This document shows positions 18,223-29,576 of a DNA stretch of 34,719 nucleotides, in pieces; positions within the stretch are counted from its first letter, which is position 1, and every line of letters starts with the position of its first letter. The stretch is from the NCBI RefSeq assembly GCF_013425525.1, contig NZ_JACCKA010000094.1, positions 139,508 to 174,226 on the forward strand. The letters run 5' to 3'. This DNA is from Luteimonas salinisoli. GTDB taxonomy: Bacteria; Pseudomonadota; Gammaproteobacteria; Xanthomonadales; Xanthomonadaceae. Both the position numbers and the translations under genes were made by a program. The notes beneath the pieces were generated by a model. The model had not been told where the DNA came from and did no database searches. It saw only the letters and a list, made by a program, of their open reading frames with translations.

Positions 18223-20625
18223 ATGCAACGCCGCCCCCTCGCGCTTGCCCTCGTCCTTGTGCTCGCCTCCCCCGCCGCACTGGCGCAGTCGTCCACGGCC
18301 GACGAACCCGCGCCGCGCGACCGCGCCACCACCCTCGACACCCTGATCGTCACCGGCACCCGCGTGGCCGACCGCACCGTGGCCGAGTCGTCCTCGCCGA
18401 TCGACATCATCTCCCCGGAGACCCTGGAAGCCACCGGCACCGTGGAGCTGGCCACCGCGCTGTCGCGGGCCCTGCCCTCGCTCAATTTCCCGCGCCCGGC
18501 GATCACCGACGGCACCGACGCGGTGCGCCCGGCGCAGCTGCGCGGCCTGGCCCCGGACCAGGTGCTGGTGCTGGTCAACGGCAAGCGCCGCCACACCACC
18601 GCGCTGATCAACCTCAACGGCAGCCAGGGCCGCGGCTCCTCGCCGGTCGACCTCAACGCGATCCCGATCTCCGCGATCGAGCGGGTCGAGGTGCTGCGCG
18701 ACGGCGCCTCGGCGCAGTACGGCTCCGACGCCATCGCCGGCGTGATCAACGTGGTGCTCAAGGGCAGCGACGCCGGCGGCGGCATCGCCGCGCGCTACGG
18801 CCAGCACAGCGCCGGCGACGGCGAGCAGTACCAGTTGTCCGGCGACGGCGGCATCGCGCTGGGCCAGGCCGGCTTCCTGCACCTGGCGGCGCAGGCCGGC
18901 CACCAGGACCAGACCGACCGCGCGCGGCCGTTCCAGGGCACGGTGACGCCCAGCTCGGCCCCGGCCGGCGTGGTGGTGCAGCGCTACGGCGACCCCGAGG
19001 TCGACAGCCGCGCCGCCTCCTACAACCTGGAGATCAGCCCGGCCGAGGGCGTGGTGTTCTACTCCTTCGGCACCTACAGCCGCCGCGACGCGCTGTCGAA
19101 CGGCTTCTTCCGGCCGGCCGGAGACAACCGCAACATCCCGGAGATCTATCCGGACGGCTTCCTGCCCAACATCCGCAACATCGCCGACGACCGCGCCGGG
19201 GTGCTCGGCATGCGCGGCACCACCGCCGGCGGCACCGGAATCGACATCAGCTTCAACCACGGCATCAACCACCTGACCTTCGACGTCGAGAACAGCCTCA
19301 ACCGCAGCCTCGGGCCGACCTCGCCGACGCGCTTCCATTCCGGCGCGCTCGAAGTCACCCAGAACGTCCTCAACCTCGACTTCAACCGCCCGGTCGACAT
19401 CGGCCTGGCCTATCCGCTGGCGCTGGCCTGGGGTGCCGAGTGGCGCGGCGAGAAGTTCAACCAGAGCCCGGGCGACCCGGCCTCGTACGCCGACGGCAAC
19501 CTGATCCTGCCCGACGACAGTCGCGCGCCGCCCGGCGCCCAGGTGTTCCCCGGCTTCCGCCCCGCCAACGCCGGCCAGCACGACCGCCACAGCTATTCGG
19601 CCTACCTGGATGCCGAGGCCGACTTCGGCGAGCGCTTCAGCGCCGGCCTCGCCGTGCGCTACGAGAACTACAGCGACTTCGGCAACACCACTTCGGGCAA
19701 GCTGTCGGGGCGCTACGCCTTCAGCGATGCGGTGGCGCTGCGCGGCACGGTGTCGACGGGCTTCCGCGCGCCGTCGCTGCAGCAGCAGCACTTCCAGTCC
19801 ACCGCCACCAATTTCATCGGCGGGGTGCCGTTCGAGGTCCGCACCTTCGCGGTCGACGATCCGATCGCCGTAGCGCTGGGCTCCGAGCCGCTGAAGGCCG
19901 AGGAGTCGACCAACTTCAGCCTCGGCCTGGTGCTGCAGCCGGTGGAGGCGCTGTACGTCACCGTCGACGCCTACCGGATCGACATCGACGACCGCATCAT
20001 CCTGTCGGAGAACCTGATCGGAGACGCGGTCACCGAGTTCCTCGAGGATCGCGGCATCTTCGGCGTGACCGGCGGCCGCTACTTCACCAACGCCATCGAT
20101 ACCCGCACCCGCGGCATCGATCTGGTCGGCACCTACCGCTGGGGTCTGGCAGCCGGCAATCTCGACCTGACCGCCGGCCTGAACTACAACGACACCGACA
20201 TCGAGGCGATCGCCCCGAACCCGCCGGAACTCGAAACCGGCGATCTCGACCTGGAACGCATCGGCCGCGTCGAGCGGGGCCGTGTGACCGTGGGCGCGCC
20301 CTCGGACAAGTTCTTCCTGTCGGGCACCTGGCATACGGGACCCTGGCGCTTCGCCGCCGCGGCCACCCGCTACGGCGAGTTCGAGGTGCTCAACACCGAT
20401 CCGGCCCGCGACCAGACCTTCGGCGCGGAATGGACCCTGGACGTGTCCGCCAGCTACGCGATCGACGGCTGGGACTTCACCCTCGGTGCCGACAACGTGT
20501 TCAACGAATACCCGGACGAGGTGATCTTCGTGAACTCCAACGCCGGGCAGCTGCCCTACAGCGCGGCCTCGCCGTTCGGCTTCAACGGCGCGTTCGTCTA
20601 CGCGAGGGTCGGCTATACCTGGTGA
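18223..20625 (+). CDS. TonB-dependent outer-membrane receptor without signalling domain
   Basis: 800 residues. ATG at 18223 opens a clean signal peptide (cleavage after ALA, residue 21) and follows AAAGGAG (18205-18211), slightly distant; an in-frame ATG at 18160 would put 21 non-signal-like residues in front. LDTLIVTGTRV at about 35 is the TonB-box region. The plug spans about 45-165, with VLVLVNGKRRH and ASAQYGSDAIAGVINVVLK, and the barrel ends in a terminal Trp. No STN domain is present, so it does not signal by itself. It has no transport partner next door; the ligand could be a siderophore, sugar or peptide. A BIME lies 31 bases behind its stop. Confidence 0.92.
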   Translation: MQRRPLALALVLVLASPAALAQSSTADEPAPRDRATTLDTLIVTGTRVADRTVAESSSPIDIISPETLEATGTVELATALSRALPSLNFPRPAITDGTDAVRPAQLRGLAPDQVLVLVNGKRRHTTALINLNGSQGRGSSPVDLNAIPISAIERVEVLRDGASAQYGSDAIAGVINVVLKGSDAGGGIAARYGQHSAGDGEQYQLSGDGGIALGQAGFLHLAAQAGHQDQTDRARPFQGTVTPSSAPAGVVVQRYGDPEVDSRAASYNLEISPAEGVVFYSFGTYSRRDALSNGFFRPAGDNRNIPEIYPDGFLPNIRNIADDRAGVLGMRGTTAGGTGIDISFNHGINHLTFDVENSLNRSLGPTSPTRFHSGALEVTQNVLNLDFNRPVDIGLAYPLALAWGAEWRGEKFNQSPGDPASYADGNLILPDDSRAPPGAQVFPGFRPANAGQHDRHSYSAYLDAEADFGERFSAGLAVRYENYSDFGNTTSGKLSGRYAFSDAVALRGTVSTGFRAPSLQQQHFQSTATNFIGGVPFEVRTFAVDDPIAVALGSEPLKAEESTNFSLGLVLQPVEALYVTVDAYRIDIDDRIILSENLIGDAVTEFLEDRGIFGVTGGRYFTNAIDTRTRGIDLVGTYRWGLAAGNLDLTAGLNYNDTDIEAIAPNPPELETGDLDLERIGRVERGRVTVGAPSDKFFLSGTWHTGPWRFAAAATRYGEFEVLNTDPARDQTFGAEWTLDVSASYAIDGWDFTLGADNVFNEYPDEVIFVNSNAGQLPYSAASPFGFNGAFVYARVGYTW

Positions 20626-20656
20626 GGGCGGGCCAGTCGGGCGGCCATCCCCGCCC

Positions 20657-20764
20657 GTAGGCGCGGCCCATGGCCGCGAAGGCCACGGGCGTCTCCGGCC
20701 GGGTTGGCGGTGATGCCGGGTGTGGCCAACCGCGCCGGCCTTCGCGTGCATGGCACGCTCCTAC
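20657..20764. repeat. BIME: two inverted REP heads of different stem type
   Basis: A left head GTAGGCGCGGCCCATGGCCG and an inverted right head (its complement begins GTAGGAGCGTGCCATGCACG) flank a spacer with CTCCGGCCGGG and GGCGGTGAT. The unit is 108 bases, almost the same length and arrangement as 25769-25875. The remainder of the gap, 20765-20925, holds only the upstream region of the antiporter gene, in which I recognise no promoter. Confidence 0.8.
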
Positions 20765-20925
20765 GCACAGCGCGCGCGGACGTGGCCTGCACCGCACGAA
20801 TCGGTCCGGGCGACACCGGTCGGGCCGTGCACCGGGCGGTTACAGTTTCCGTGTCACGATGTCCGTAGCAGCCGCCCAGCCGCGCGCGGCGGCGCTGCGT
20901 TTCCCGCCCGCTTCCCCGAGCCCGG

Positions 20926-22626
20926 ATGCCGCACGACATCTCCCTCATCTCCATGCTGTGCGTCGGCTTCGTGCTCGCCTTCGTGCTCGGGCTGGCCGCG
21001 CAACGGCTGCGGCTGTCGCCGCTGGTCGGCTACCTGGCCGCCGGGATCATCGCCGGACCCTACACGCCGGGATTCGTCGCCGACCAGGAGCTGGCGCCGC
21101 AGCTGGCCGAGATCGGCGTGATCCTGCTGATGTTCGGGGTCGGGCTGCATTTCTCGCTGCGCCAGCTGATGGCGGTGAAGGCGATCGCGCTGCCGGGCGC
21201 GGTCGTGCAGATCACCGTGGCGACGCTGCTGGGCCTGGGGCTGGGCGAGTACCTGGGCTGGTCGCACGGCGCCTCGCTGCTGTTCGGGCTGGCGCTGTCG
21301 GTGGCCAGCACCGTGGTGCTGCTGCGCGCGCTGGAGGACCGGCGCCTGATCGAGAGCGAACGCGGCCGGATCGCGGTCGGCTGGCTGATCGTCGAGGACC
21401 TCGCCATGGTGCTGGCGCTGGTGCTGATCCCGGCGCTGTCGGGCGCGCTCGGCGGACAGGACAGCGCACCCGGGTCCAGCCTCTCCGCCACGCTGCTGAT
21501 CACCCTGGTCAAGGTCGGCGGGTTCGTGGCGCTGATGCTGCTGGTCGGACGCCGGGTGATCCCGTGGATCCTCGAGCGCGTGGCCGGCACCGGCTCGCGC
21601 GAGCTGTTCACGCTCGGTGTGCTGGCCATCGCCATGGGCGTGGCGTTCGGCGCCGCGGAGCTGTTCGGGGTGTCGTTCGCGCTCGGCGCGTTCTTCGCCG
21701 GCATGCTGCTCAACGAGTCGGAGTTCAGCCACAAGGCCGCCAACGATTCGCTGCCGCTGCGCGATGCGTTCGCGGTGCTGTTCTTCGTGTCCGTGGGCAT
21801 GCTGTTCGATCCGGGCATCCTCCTCGAGCGGCCCCTCGAGGTGGTAGCGACCTTCCTGATCATCGTGTTCGGCAAGTCCGCCGCCGCGTGGGCGATCGTG
21901 CGCCTGTTCGGCCGCCCGAACTCGACCGCGCTGACGATTTCCGCGAGCCTGGCGCAGATCGGCGAGTTCTCCTTCATCCTCGCCGGGATCGGCCTGTCGC
22001 TGGAGATCCTGCCGCCGGAGGGCCACGACCTGGTGATCGCCGGCGCGCTGCTGTCGATCATGGTCAACCCGTTCCTCTTCACCCTGCTCGACCGCTGGCA
22101 GGCCCGCGAGGACGCCCGCGCCGCAGCGCTGCGCGTGCCGGAGCCGAAGGCGCCGCCGCTCGACATCGAGGGCCACGCGATCCTGGTCGGATACGGCCGG
22201 GTCGGCAGCCAGCTCGCCGGCCTGCTGGCCGAGCGCCAAGTCCCGCTGGTGGTGGTGGAGGAGGACGCCCACCTCGCCGCGAAGGCGCGCGAGGCCGGCC
22301 TGCTGACCGTCCGCGGCAACGCCGCGTCCGAGCAGGTGATGGCCGAGGCGCTTCCGGAACGCGCGCGGATGGCGATCTTCGCCATTCCCCGGGCGCTGGA
22401 GGCCGGCGAGACCATCGCCCGGCTGCGCGCCGCCAATCCCGAGCTGAGCATCCTCGCCCGCGCCCACAGCGATGGCGAGGTGCGGCACCTGCTCGAGCAC
22501 GGCGCCGATGCCGCGGTGCTGGCCGAGCGCGAGCTGGCGTATTCGCTGTCGGAGATGGTGATGGCGACGCCGCCATTCCGCGCGTTGCGCGCGGCGCCCT
22601 ACCGCACCACCCCGGCGCCGTCCTGA
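20926..22626 (+). CDS. ybaL: YbaL/Kef-type cation:proton antiporter with RCK domain
   Basis: 566 residues. Residues about 5-390 form the CPA2 antiporter domain with around 12 membrane segments, including the ILLMFGVGLHFSL helix and the ALSVASTVVLLRALED and GWLIVEDLAMV blocks. Residues about 412-530 are a TrkA-N (RCK) domain whose nucleotide loop GYGRVG starts at Gly422. There is no TrkA-C extension. It likely exchanges potassium for protons across the inner membrane under control of nucleotide binding; closest to E. coli YbaL rather than KefB/C. The sirtuin gene starts six bases after its stop, so the two are likely co-transcribed. Confidence 0.9.
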   Translation: MPHDISLISMLCVGFVLAFVLGLAAQRLRLSPLVGYLAAGIIAGPYTPGFVADQELAPQLAEIGVILLMFGVGLHFSLRQLMAVKAIALPGAVVQITVATLLGLGLGEYLGWSHGASLLFGLALSVASTVVLLRALEDRRLIESERGRIAVGWLIVEDLAMVLALVLIPALSGALGGQDSAPGSSLSATLLITLVKVGGFVALMLLVGRRVIPWILERVAGTGSRELFTLGVLAIAMGVAFGAAELFGVSFALGAFFAGMLLNESEFSHKAANDSLPLRDAFAVLFFVSVGMLFDPGILLERPLEVVATFLIIVFGKSAAAWAIVRLFGRPNSTALTISASLAQIGEFSFILAGIGLSLEILPPEGHDLVIAGALLSIMVNPFLFTLLDRWQAREDARAAALRVPEPKAPPLDIEGHAILVGYGRVGSQLAGLLAERQVPLVVVEEDAHLAAKAREAGLLTVRGNAASEQVMAEALPERARMAIFAIPRALEAGETIARLRAANPELSILARAHSDGEVRHLLEHGADAAVLAERELAYSLSEMVMATPPFRALRAAPYRTTPAPS

Positions 22627-22632
22627 CCCGCG

Positions 22633-23400
22633 ATGCGCATCGCCTTCCTCACCGGCGCGGGCATGTCCGCTGAGAGCGGCGTCCCCACCTTTCGCGATGC
22701 ACTGACCGGCCTGTGGGCTCGTTTCGATCCGCAGCGCCTGGCCACGCCGGAGGCGTTCGCCGAGAATCCGGCGCTGGTGTGGGGCTGGTACCGCTGGCGC
22801 GCGGCGCGGGTGGCCGCGGCCCTGCCCAATGCCGGCCACGCCGGCATCGCGCGGCTCGAAGCGCTGGGACACCGGGTCGAGGTGATCACCCAGAACGTCG
22901 ACGACCTGCACGAACGCGCCGGTTCCTCGCGCGTCCATCACCTGCACGGGCGGCTGCTGGCATCGCGCTGCGCGGCCTGCGGCGCGCGCCGGGCGCCCGA
23001 TCCGATCCTCGACGGGTCCGCGATGGAGGACGGCGGCGCACGCGAAGCGCCGCCGCAGTGCACGGACTGCGGCGGCAGCTACCGTCCGGACGTGGTGTGG
23101 TTCGGCGAAGCCCTGCCGCAGGCGCCGTGGGAGAAGGCCTGTGCGGCGATCGACGGCTGCGAGCTTGCGGTGGTGATCGGCACTTCTGGACTCGTGCAGC
23201 CGGCCGCTTCCCTGCCCGCGCTGGCGCTGGCGCGCGGCGTGCCGGTGCTGGAAATCAATCCCGACGCCACTCCGCTCTCGACGCGCGTCGACGCCCTGTG
23301 GCGGGTGCCGGCCAGCCGCGGTATCGCCGCCCTGCTCGAACGTCTCGAGGCCGCAGCGCGGACGGCCCCCCGCGACCTCATCGCAGCCGCCCCCCTGTAG
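22633..23400 (+). CDS. cobB: NAD-dependent protein deacylase, CobB-type sirtuin
   Basis: 255 residues with all sirtuin motifs: GAGMSAESGVPTFRD at 8-22, TQNVDDLHERAG, catalytic His105 in HLHG, a four-cysteine zinc site (Cys113/Cys116 and Cys143/Cys146), VVWFGE and GTSG. Tyr53 and Arg56 form the YxxR pair that in E. coli CobB and SIRT5 accepts acidic acyl groups. Activity on succinyl- or malonyl-lysine as well as acetyl-lysine is therefore expected. It removes acyl groups from protein lysines in the cytoplasm. Coupled to ybaL upstream; converges with the SDR gene 50 bases further on, and that gap contains GCCGCC/GGCGGC inverted repeats that may act as a bidirectional terminator. Confidence 0.92.
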   Translation: MRIAFLTGAGMSAESGVPTFRDALTGLWARFDPQRLATPEAFAENPALVWGWYRWRAARVAAALPNAGHAGIARLEALGHRVEVITQNVDDLHERAGSSRVHHLHGRLLASRCAACGARRAPDPILDGSAMEDGGAREAPPQCTDCGGSYRPDVVWFGEALPQAPWEKACAAIDGCELAVVIGTSGLVQPAASLPALALARGVPVLEINPDATPLSTRVDALWRVPASRGIAALLERLEAAARTAPRDLIAAAPL

Positions 23401-23449
23401 GAAGAAGCTGCCGCCCCGCCGGACGACCTCGTGGGAGCGCGCCCGGCGG

Positions 23450-24352
23450 CTACGACAGCTGGGCGCGCAGCGCGTCTTCGAGACGCGGATGCAGGAACCG
23501 GAATCCGGCCTGCGTCAGACGCTGCGGCAGCACCCGCTGGCCGTCCAGCAGCAGGGTCGCCATCTCCCCGAACCCCAGCCGCAGCAGCGGCGCCGGCAGC
23601 GGCAGCAGCGCCGGCCTGCGCAGTGCCCCGGCCAGCGCCGCGGTGAACTCCGCGTTGGTCGCAGGCTGCGGCGCGGTGAGGTTGACCGGCCCGTCCGGCG
23701 CCGCGGCGTCATCGTCGAGATGCCTGTGCAGCAGCGACCGGACCGCCTCCACCCAGTCCTCCCTCGCGATCCAGCTCAACACCTGACGTCCGTCGCCCAG
23801 GCGCCCGCCCAGTCCGAGCCGGAACGGCGTCAGCAGGCGCCGGACCATGCCGCCGTCCGGGTGCAGGACGACGCCGGTACGCAACAGCACGACCCTCACG
23901 CCGAGCGCTTCCGCCTCGAGCGCCGCCTCCTCCCAGCGCGCGCACAGCCGGTGCACGAACTCGTCGTGGAACCCGCTCTCCTCGGTCAGCGGCTCGTCGC
24001 CACGGGCGCCGTACCAGCCGACCGCGGAACCGCTCAGCAGCACGCGCGGGCGCCGTGCGCAAGCCTCCATCCACGCGAGCAGCCGCCGCGTCGGCTGCAG
24101 CCGGCTGTCCAGCAGTTCGCGCTTGCGTGCCTCGCTCCAGCGGCGTTCGGCGATTCCGGCGCCGGCGAGGTTGACCACCGCATCCCAGGCGTCGTCGCTG
24201 GCCAGCGCGTCGTAGCCGCGCACTTCCACCGTCTCGGGATGCGCCGCCTCCGGCGTGCGCGACAGCCAGGTCACCGCGGCGCCGTCGTCCACCAACCGGG
24301 CGCTCAGCGCGCGCCCCAGGAAACCGCTGCCGCCCGCGATCAGCACGCGCAT
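23450..24352 (-). CDS. TIGR01777/YfcH-like NAD(P)-binding SDR family protein
   Basis: 300 residues. ATG at 24352 is chosen because GAGGAGG lies just upstream and the Rossmann motif GGSGFLG then falls at residues 7-13. Other family signs are VVNLAGAGIAERRW (about 60), LLSGSAVGWYG (about 105) with the DEPLTEES block, and the C-terminal PLPAPLLRLGFGEMA. These atypical short-chain dehydrogenase/epimerase proteins are widespread, but their reaction is unsettled; they often accompany cell-division or membrane genes. Its start faces the MFS gene across a 151-base divergent gap. Confidence 0.88.
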   Translation of the reverse strand: MRVLIAGGSGFLGRALSARLVDDGAAVTWLSRTPEAAHPETVEVRGYDALASDDAWDAVVNLAGAGIAERRWSEARKRELLDSRLQPTRRLLAWMEACARRPRVLLSGSAVGWYGARGDEPLTEESGFHDEFVHRLCARWEEAALEAEALGVRVVLLRTGVVLHPDGGMVRRLLTPFRLGLGGRLGDGRQVLSWIAREDWVEAVRSLLHRHLDDDAAAPDGPVNLTAPQPATNAEFTAALAGALRRPALLPLPAPLLRLGFGEMATLLLDGQRVLPQRLTQAGFRFLHPRLEDALRAQLS

Positions 24353-24503
24353 ATCGCACCTCCTCGCCCGTCCGCGGCGCTCGGGCGCCGCCTGCGCGCC
24401 GCACCGCCGCGCCACTACAGCAGATCCGCGATCAACCCGGCGTCATGGCGCGGCGCGCTCCGGGTCACGGACGCGATCGGGCACTCGCGTTAGGCTTGCA
24501 AGG

Positions 24504-25772
24504 ATGCTGCAAGCCATGCGCCCCCTCCTCTCGCTGCTGTCCGGAGTCGCGCTGCTGCTGCTGGGCAGCGGCCTGCTCAATACCCTGATCCCGCTGCGCG
24601 GCAGCCAGCTGGGATACTCCGAAACCCTGATCGGCGGCTTCACTTCGGCCTACTTCGCCGGTTTCTTCGTCGGCACCTACCTGGCGCCACGCCTGATCCG
24701 CCGCATCGGCCACATCCGCGCCTTCGCCTTCTACACCGCGTGCAGCGCCTGCGTGGTGCTGCTGCACGCGCTGAGCGCCGATCCGCTGCTCTGGCTGGCG
24801 GCGCGACTGGGGCTGGGGATCGCCCTGGTGGGGCTGTACACGGTGATCGAAAGCTGGCTGGGCGCGCAGGCCGAACCGCAGCAGCGCGGCCGCGCTTTCG
24901 CCACCTACATGGTGGTCAACCTGGGTGCGCTGGCGCTGGCGCAGCAGCTGCTGCGCATCGAAGCGGGTGCCGACTTCGTGCTGTTCGTCGTGGTGGCGCT
25001 GCTGATCTGCGCCGCCAGTCTGCCGGTGCTGCTCACCACGCAGGCGCTGCCGCAGCTGCAACCTGCGCCGCGGCTGCACCTGCGCCGGCTGTTCGCGGCC
25101 GCGCCGACTGCCGGCACCGGCGCACTGCTGTCCGGTCTGGCGATGGGCGCATTCTGGGGCCTGCTGCCGGCGTTCTTCATCCAGCGCGGCATGGGCGCGG
25201 TGGACATCGGCACGCTGATGAGCGTGGCGATCCTCGGCGGCGCCGCCCTGCAGTTGCCGCTGGGGCGGCTCTCGGACCGCCACGACCGCCGGTTCGCCCT
25301 GGCGCTGGTCTCGGCCGCCGCCTGCGTGTTCGCCGCACTGATTCCGGTGCTGATGCCCTGGCCCGGGGCGACCACGGTGCTGATCTTCCTCTACGGCGGG
25401 ATGGCGTTCTCGATCTATCCGATCGTGGTGGCGCATCTGCTCGACCACCTTCCGCCGGAGGACATGCTCTCGGCCAGCAGCAGCGTCCTGCTGCTCAATG
25501 GCGCCGGCTCCGCGATCGGCCCGCTGGCTGCAGGCCTGCTGATGGCAGCGACGGCGCCTGCGGCGCTGTTCGGCTGGTTCGCGCTATTGCTGGGCGCCCT
25601 GGCGCTCTACGCCGGCTACCGCTACCAGGCCTTCCGCCGCGTGCAGACCCATGGCCCCGCGTTCGTACCGATGCTGCGCACCACGCCGGCGTCGCTGGAG
25701 ATGCTGGCCACGGAGGCCGGCGAGCAGGCGGCGGAAGTGGAGGAAGCGGCGCAAGACCGGAGCGCCCCGTAG
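24504..25772 (+). CDS. YcaD-like major facilitator superfamily transporter
   Basis: 422 residues with 12 predicted membrane helices. The first (about 5-25) leads into LNTLIPLRGSQLG, and the helix 2-3 loop carries LAPRLIRRIGHIRAF, matching the YcaD branch. A second half-signature GRLSDRHDRR lies near residue 255. The C-terminal 45 residues are hydrophilic and acidic. Start choice is uncertain: ATG at 24504 has AAGG directly against it, while ATG at 24516 has the same AAGGA 11 bases away. The substrate is unknown. Its TAG stop is the GTAG of a BIME. Confidence 0.85.
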   Translation: MLQAMRPLLSLLSGVALLLLGSGLLNTLIPLRGSQLGYSETLIGGFTSAYFAGFFVGTYLAPRLIRRIGHIRAFAFYTACSACVVLLHALSADPLLWLAARLGLGIALVGLYTVIESWLGAQAEPQQRGRAFATYMVVNLGALALAQQLLRIEAGADFVLFVVVALLICAASLPVLLTTQALPQLQPAPRLHLRRLFAAAPTAGTGALLSGLAMGAFWGLLPAFFIQRGMGAVDIGTLMSVAILGGAALQLPLGRLSDRHDRRFALALVSAAACVFAALIPVLMPWPGATTVLIFLYGGMAFSIYPIVVAHLLDHLPPEDMLSASSSVLLLNGAGSAIGPLAAGLLMAATAPAALFGWFALLLGALALYAGYRYQAFRRVQTHGPAFVPMLRTTPASLEMLATEAGEQAAEVEEAAQDRSAP

Positions 25773-25875
25773 GAGCGGCCCATGGCCGCGAAGGCCGCGG
25801 AGGACTCCGGCCGGGTGGCGGTGATTCCGGGCTCGGCCGCCGACGCCGGCCTTCGCGTGCATGGCACGCTCCTAC
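25769..25875. repeat. BIME between convergent MFS and clpB genes
   Basis: Left head GTAGGAGCGGCCCATGGCCG and an inverted right head (complement GTAGGAGCGTGCCATGCACG) enclose a spacer nearly the same as in 20657-20764. The left GTAG contains the MFS stop codon (25770-25772). The unit ends 35 bases before the clpB stop, so it sits where a bidirectional terminator would be expected. Confidence 0.8.
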
Positions 25876-25909
25876 GCAAACTGGCGGCGGGGCTTCTGCA
25901 GAAGGGCCG

Positions 25910-28495
<2,586 letters not shown>

Positions 28496-28559
28496 CGGGT
28501 GGTCCTCCGGAATGTGCGGGGCGCCCGGGGATGTCCGGCGGGACGCCGTGATGTCCCGT

Positions 28560-28588
28560 CAATGCGGGTCGCGCCCCCCGGATTCAAG
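28560..28588 (-). promoter_or_regulatory. Sigma32-like heat-shock promoter of clpB
   Basis: On the minus strand CTTGAA (28588-28583) is followed after 15 bases by CCGCATTG (28567-28560). The heat-shock consensus is CTTGAAA and CCCCATnT with 13-17 bases between, so the -35 is near-perfect and the -10 matches at most positions. Its place upstream of clpB, a standard heat-shock gene, supports the call. Confidence 0.6.
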
Positions 28589-28619
28589 TCGCGGACCGGC
28601 CCCACGGGCCCTGCCCCCC

Positions 28620-28779
28620 GGCGCGTTCCCGGCAGCCCGGCCATGAACCGTCTACCACTGTTCGAACGAACGGCCCGAAGACAGCGGGGCCATCGGGCGG
28701 GGGTGGCGCCGCAAGTCGCTCCCCGATACTCGCTTGGTTGCGACGCCACCCCCGCCCGATGGAGCGACATCACCGGCGC
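28620..28779. repeat. Hairpin repeat module X, copy 1
   Basis: A 160-base block repeated at 34557-34719. Its core is a 24-pair stem (28691-28714 with 28738-28761, one mismatch) around a 23-base loop at 28715-28737 containing CCCCGATACTCGC. The loop is the exact reverse complement of the module Y loop at 28883-28905. The flank GGCGCGTTCCCGGCAG is shared with the second copy. Confidence 0.85.
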
Positions 28780-28828
28780 TTTCAGAAGAGCAGGAGCCGA
28801 CGCGGCTGAATCCGTGGCCGCGACCCCC

Positions 28829-28935
28829 GCTCTCCAGTCCGATCGCCACAACGTCCCCAGCGGGCCGGGGGATGCGTGACAACCAAGCGAGTATCGGGGA
28901 GCGACTTGTCACGTAGCCCCCGGCCCGCCCCCGGG
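28829..28935. repeat. Hairpin repeat module Y, copy 1
   Basis: The stem 28861-28882 pairs with 28906-28927 (20 of 22 positions) around the 23-base loop 28883-28905 containing GCGAGTATCGGGG. The module is repeated at 34452-34558. The stem sequence is unrelated to module X although the loop is shared on the opposite strand. The rest of the 28496-29035 gap contains the clpB promoter, a small GCCCG/CGGGC hairpin followed by TTTT at 28937, and the 3' flank of gloA with a short GCCAG/CTGGC inverted repeat near 28991. Confidence 0.85.
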
Positions 28936-29035
28936 CTTTTCTCGGCTACCTGACGACCTGCACCCACACTGTCGACCCGCTTCGCGATCGAATCGCCAGA
29001 AGCACCTGGCGTCATCGGACCGGGCGGCCGGTGCG

Positions 29036-29572
29036 TCAATCCAGCGGCGCGGGCTGGATGATCTCGACCCAGTAACCATCGGGGTCCTTGATGAAGGCGA
29101 TGCTCTTCATGCTGCCGTCGGACAGCCGCTTCTGGAACGGCACGGCGAGCGCCTCGAAGCGCGCGCAGGCAGCGCGGATGTCGGGCACGCTCACGCAGAT
29201 GTGGCCGAACCCGCGCGGCTCGCTGTTGCCGTCGTGGTAGACCGGCCCCTCCTGCGCCTCGGTGCCGTGGTTGTGGGTCAACTCCAGCACGCCGCGCTGC
29301 TGGGCCAGCCACTCCCGGCGCGCCTCGTCGGCGTCGGGAAGCGCGGCGGCGGCGTCCACCAGCACCAGGAAATACAGCGAGAAACCGGCCTGCTCGAAAT
29401 CCACCTTGCGCGCCAGGGTGAAGCCGAGCACCCGGGTGTAGAAATCCAGCGATGCCCGCGGGTCCTTGACCCGCAGCATGGTGTGGTTGAAGACGAAGTC
29501 GCGGGTGGCGGCATCGCGGTCGGAGGCGACGCCTGGGACTTCGGCGAGTTCGGCACGGGTGCGAACGGTCAT
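29036..29572 (-). CDS. gloA: Lactoylglutathione lyase (glyoxalase I)
   Basis: 178 residues, as in eukaryote-type glyoxalase I with the longer N-terminus. The four metal ligands are His30 (FNHTML), Glu97 (LELTHNHG), His124 (FGHICVSV) and Glu170 (YWVEIIQ). The segment TRVLGFTLARKVDF and the insert DEARREWLAQQ fit the longer, usually zinc-dependent form rather than the short nickel form of E. coli. It converts the methylglyoxal-glutathione adduct to lactoylglutathione. AGGAG precedes the ATG at 7 bases. Only four bases separate it from the upstream DUF4166 stop, so it is read in one operon. Confidence 0.95.
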   Translation of the reverse strand: MTVRTRAELAEVPGVASDRDAATRDFVFNHTMLRVKDPRASLDFYTRVLGFTLARKVDFEQAGFSLYFLVLVDAAAALPDADEARREWLAQQRGVLELTHNHGTEAQEGPVYHDGNSEPRGFGHICVSVPDIRAACARFEALAVPFQKRLSDGSMKSIAFIKDPDGYWVEIIQPAPLD

Positions 29573-29576
29573 GTGA

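Noticed and set aside
17923..20751. Upstream extension of the yheS frame on the minus strand
   Set aside because: Runs antisense through the second TonB receptor and REP repeats; ATG at 17922 matches the family start.
28620..28935. CRISPR-like array
   Set aside because: Repeats are long folded modules in alternating orientation without unique spacers of constant size, and no cas genes are nearby.
28923..28940. GCCCG/CGGGC hairpin followed by TTTT as a rho-independent terminator
   Set aside because: It would act on + strand transcripts, but no + strand gene precedes it; more likely part of the repeat module edge.
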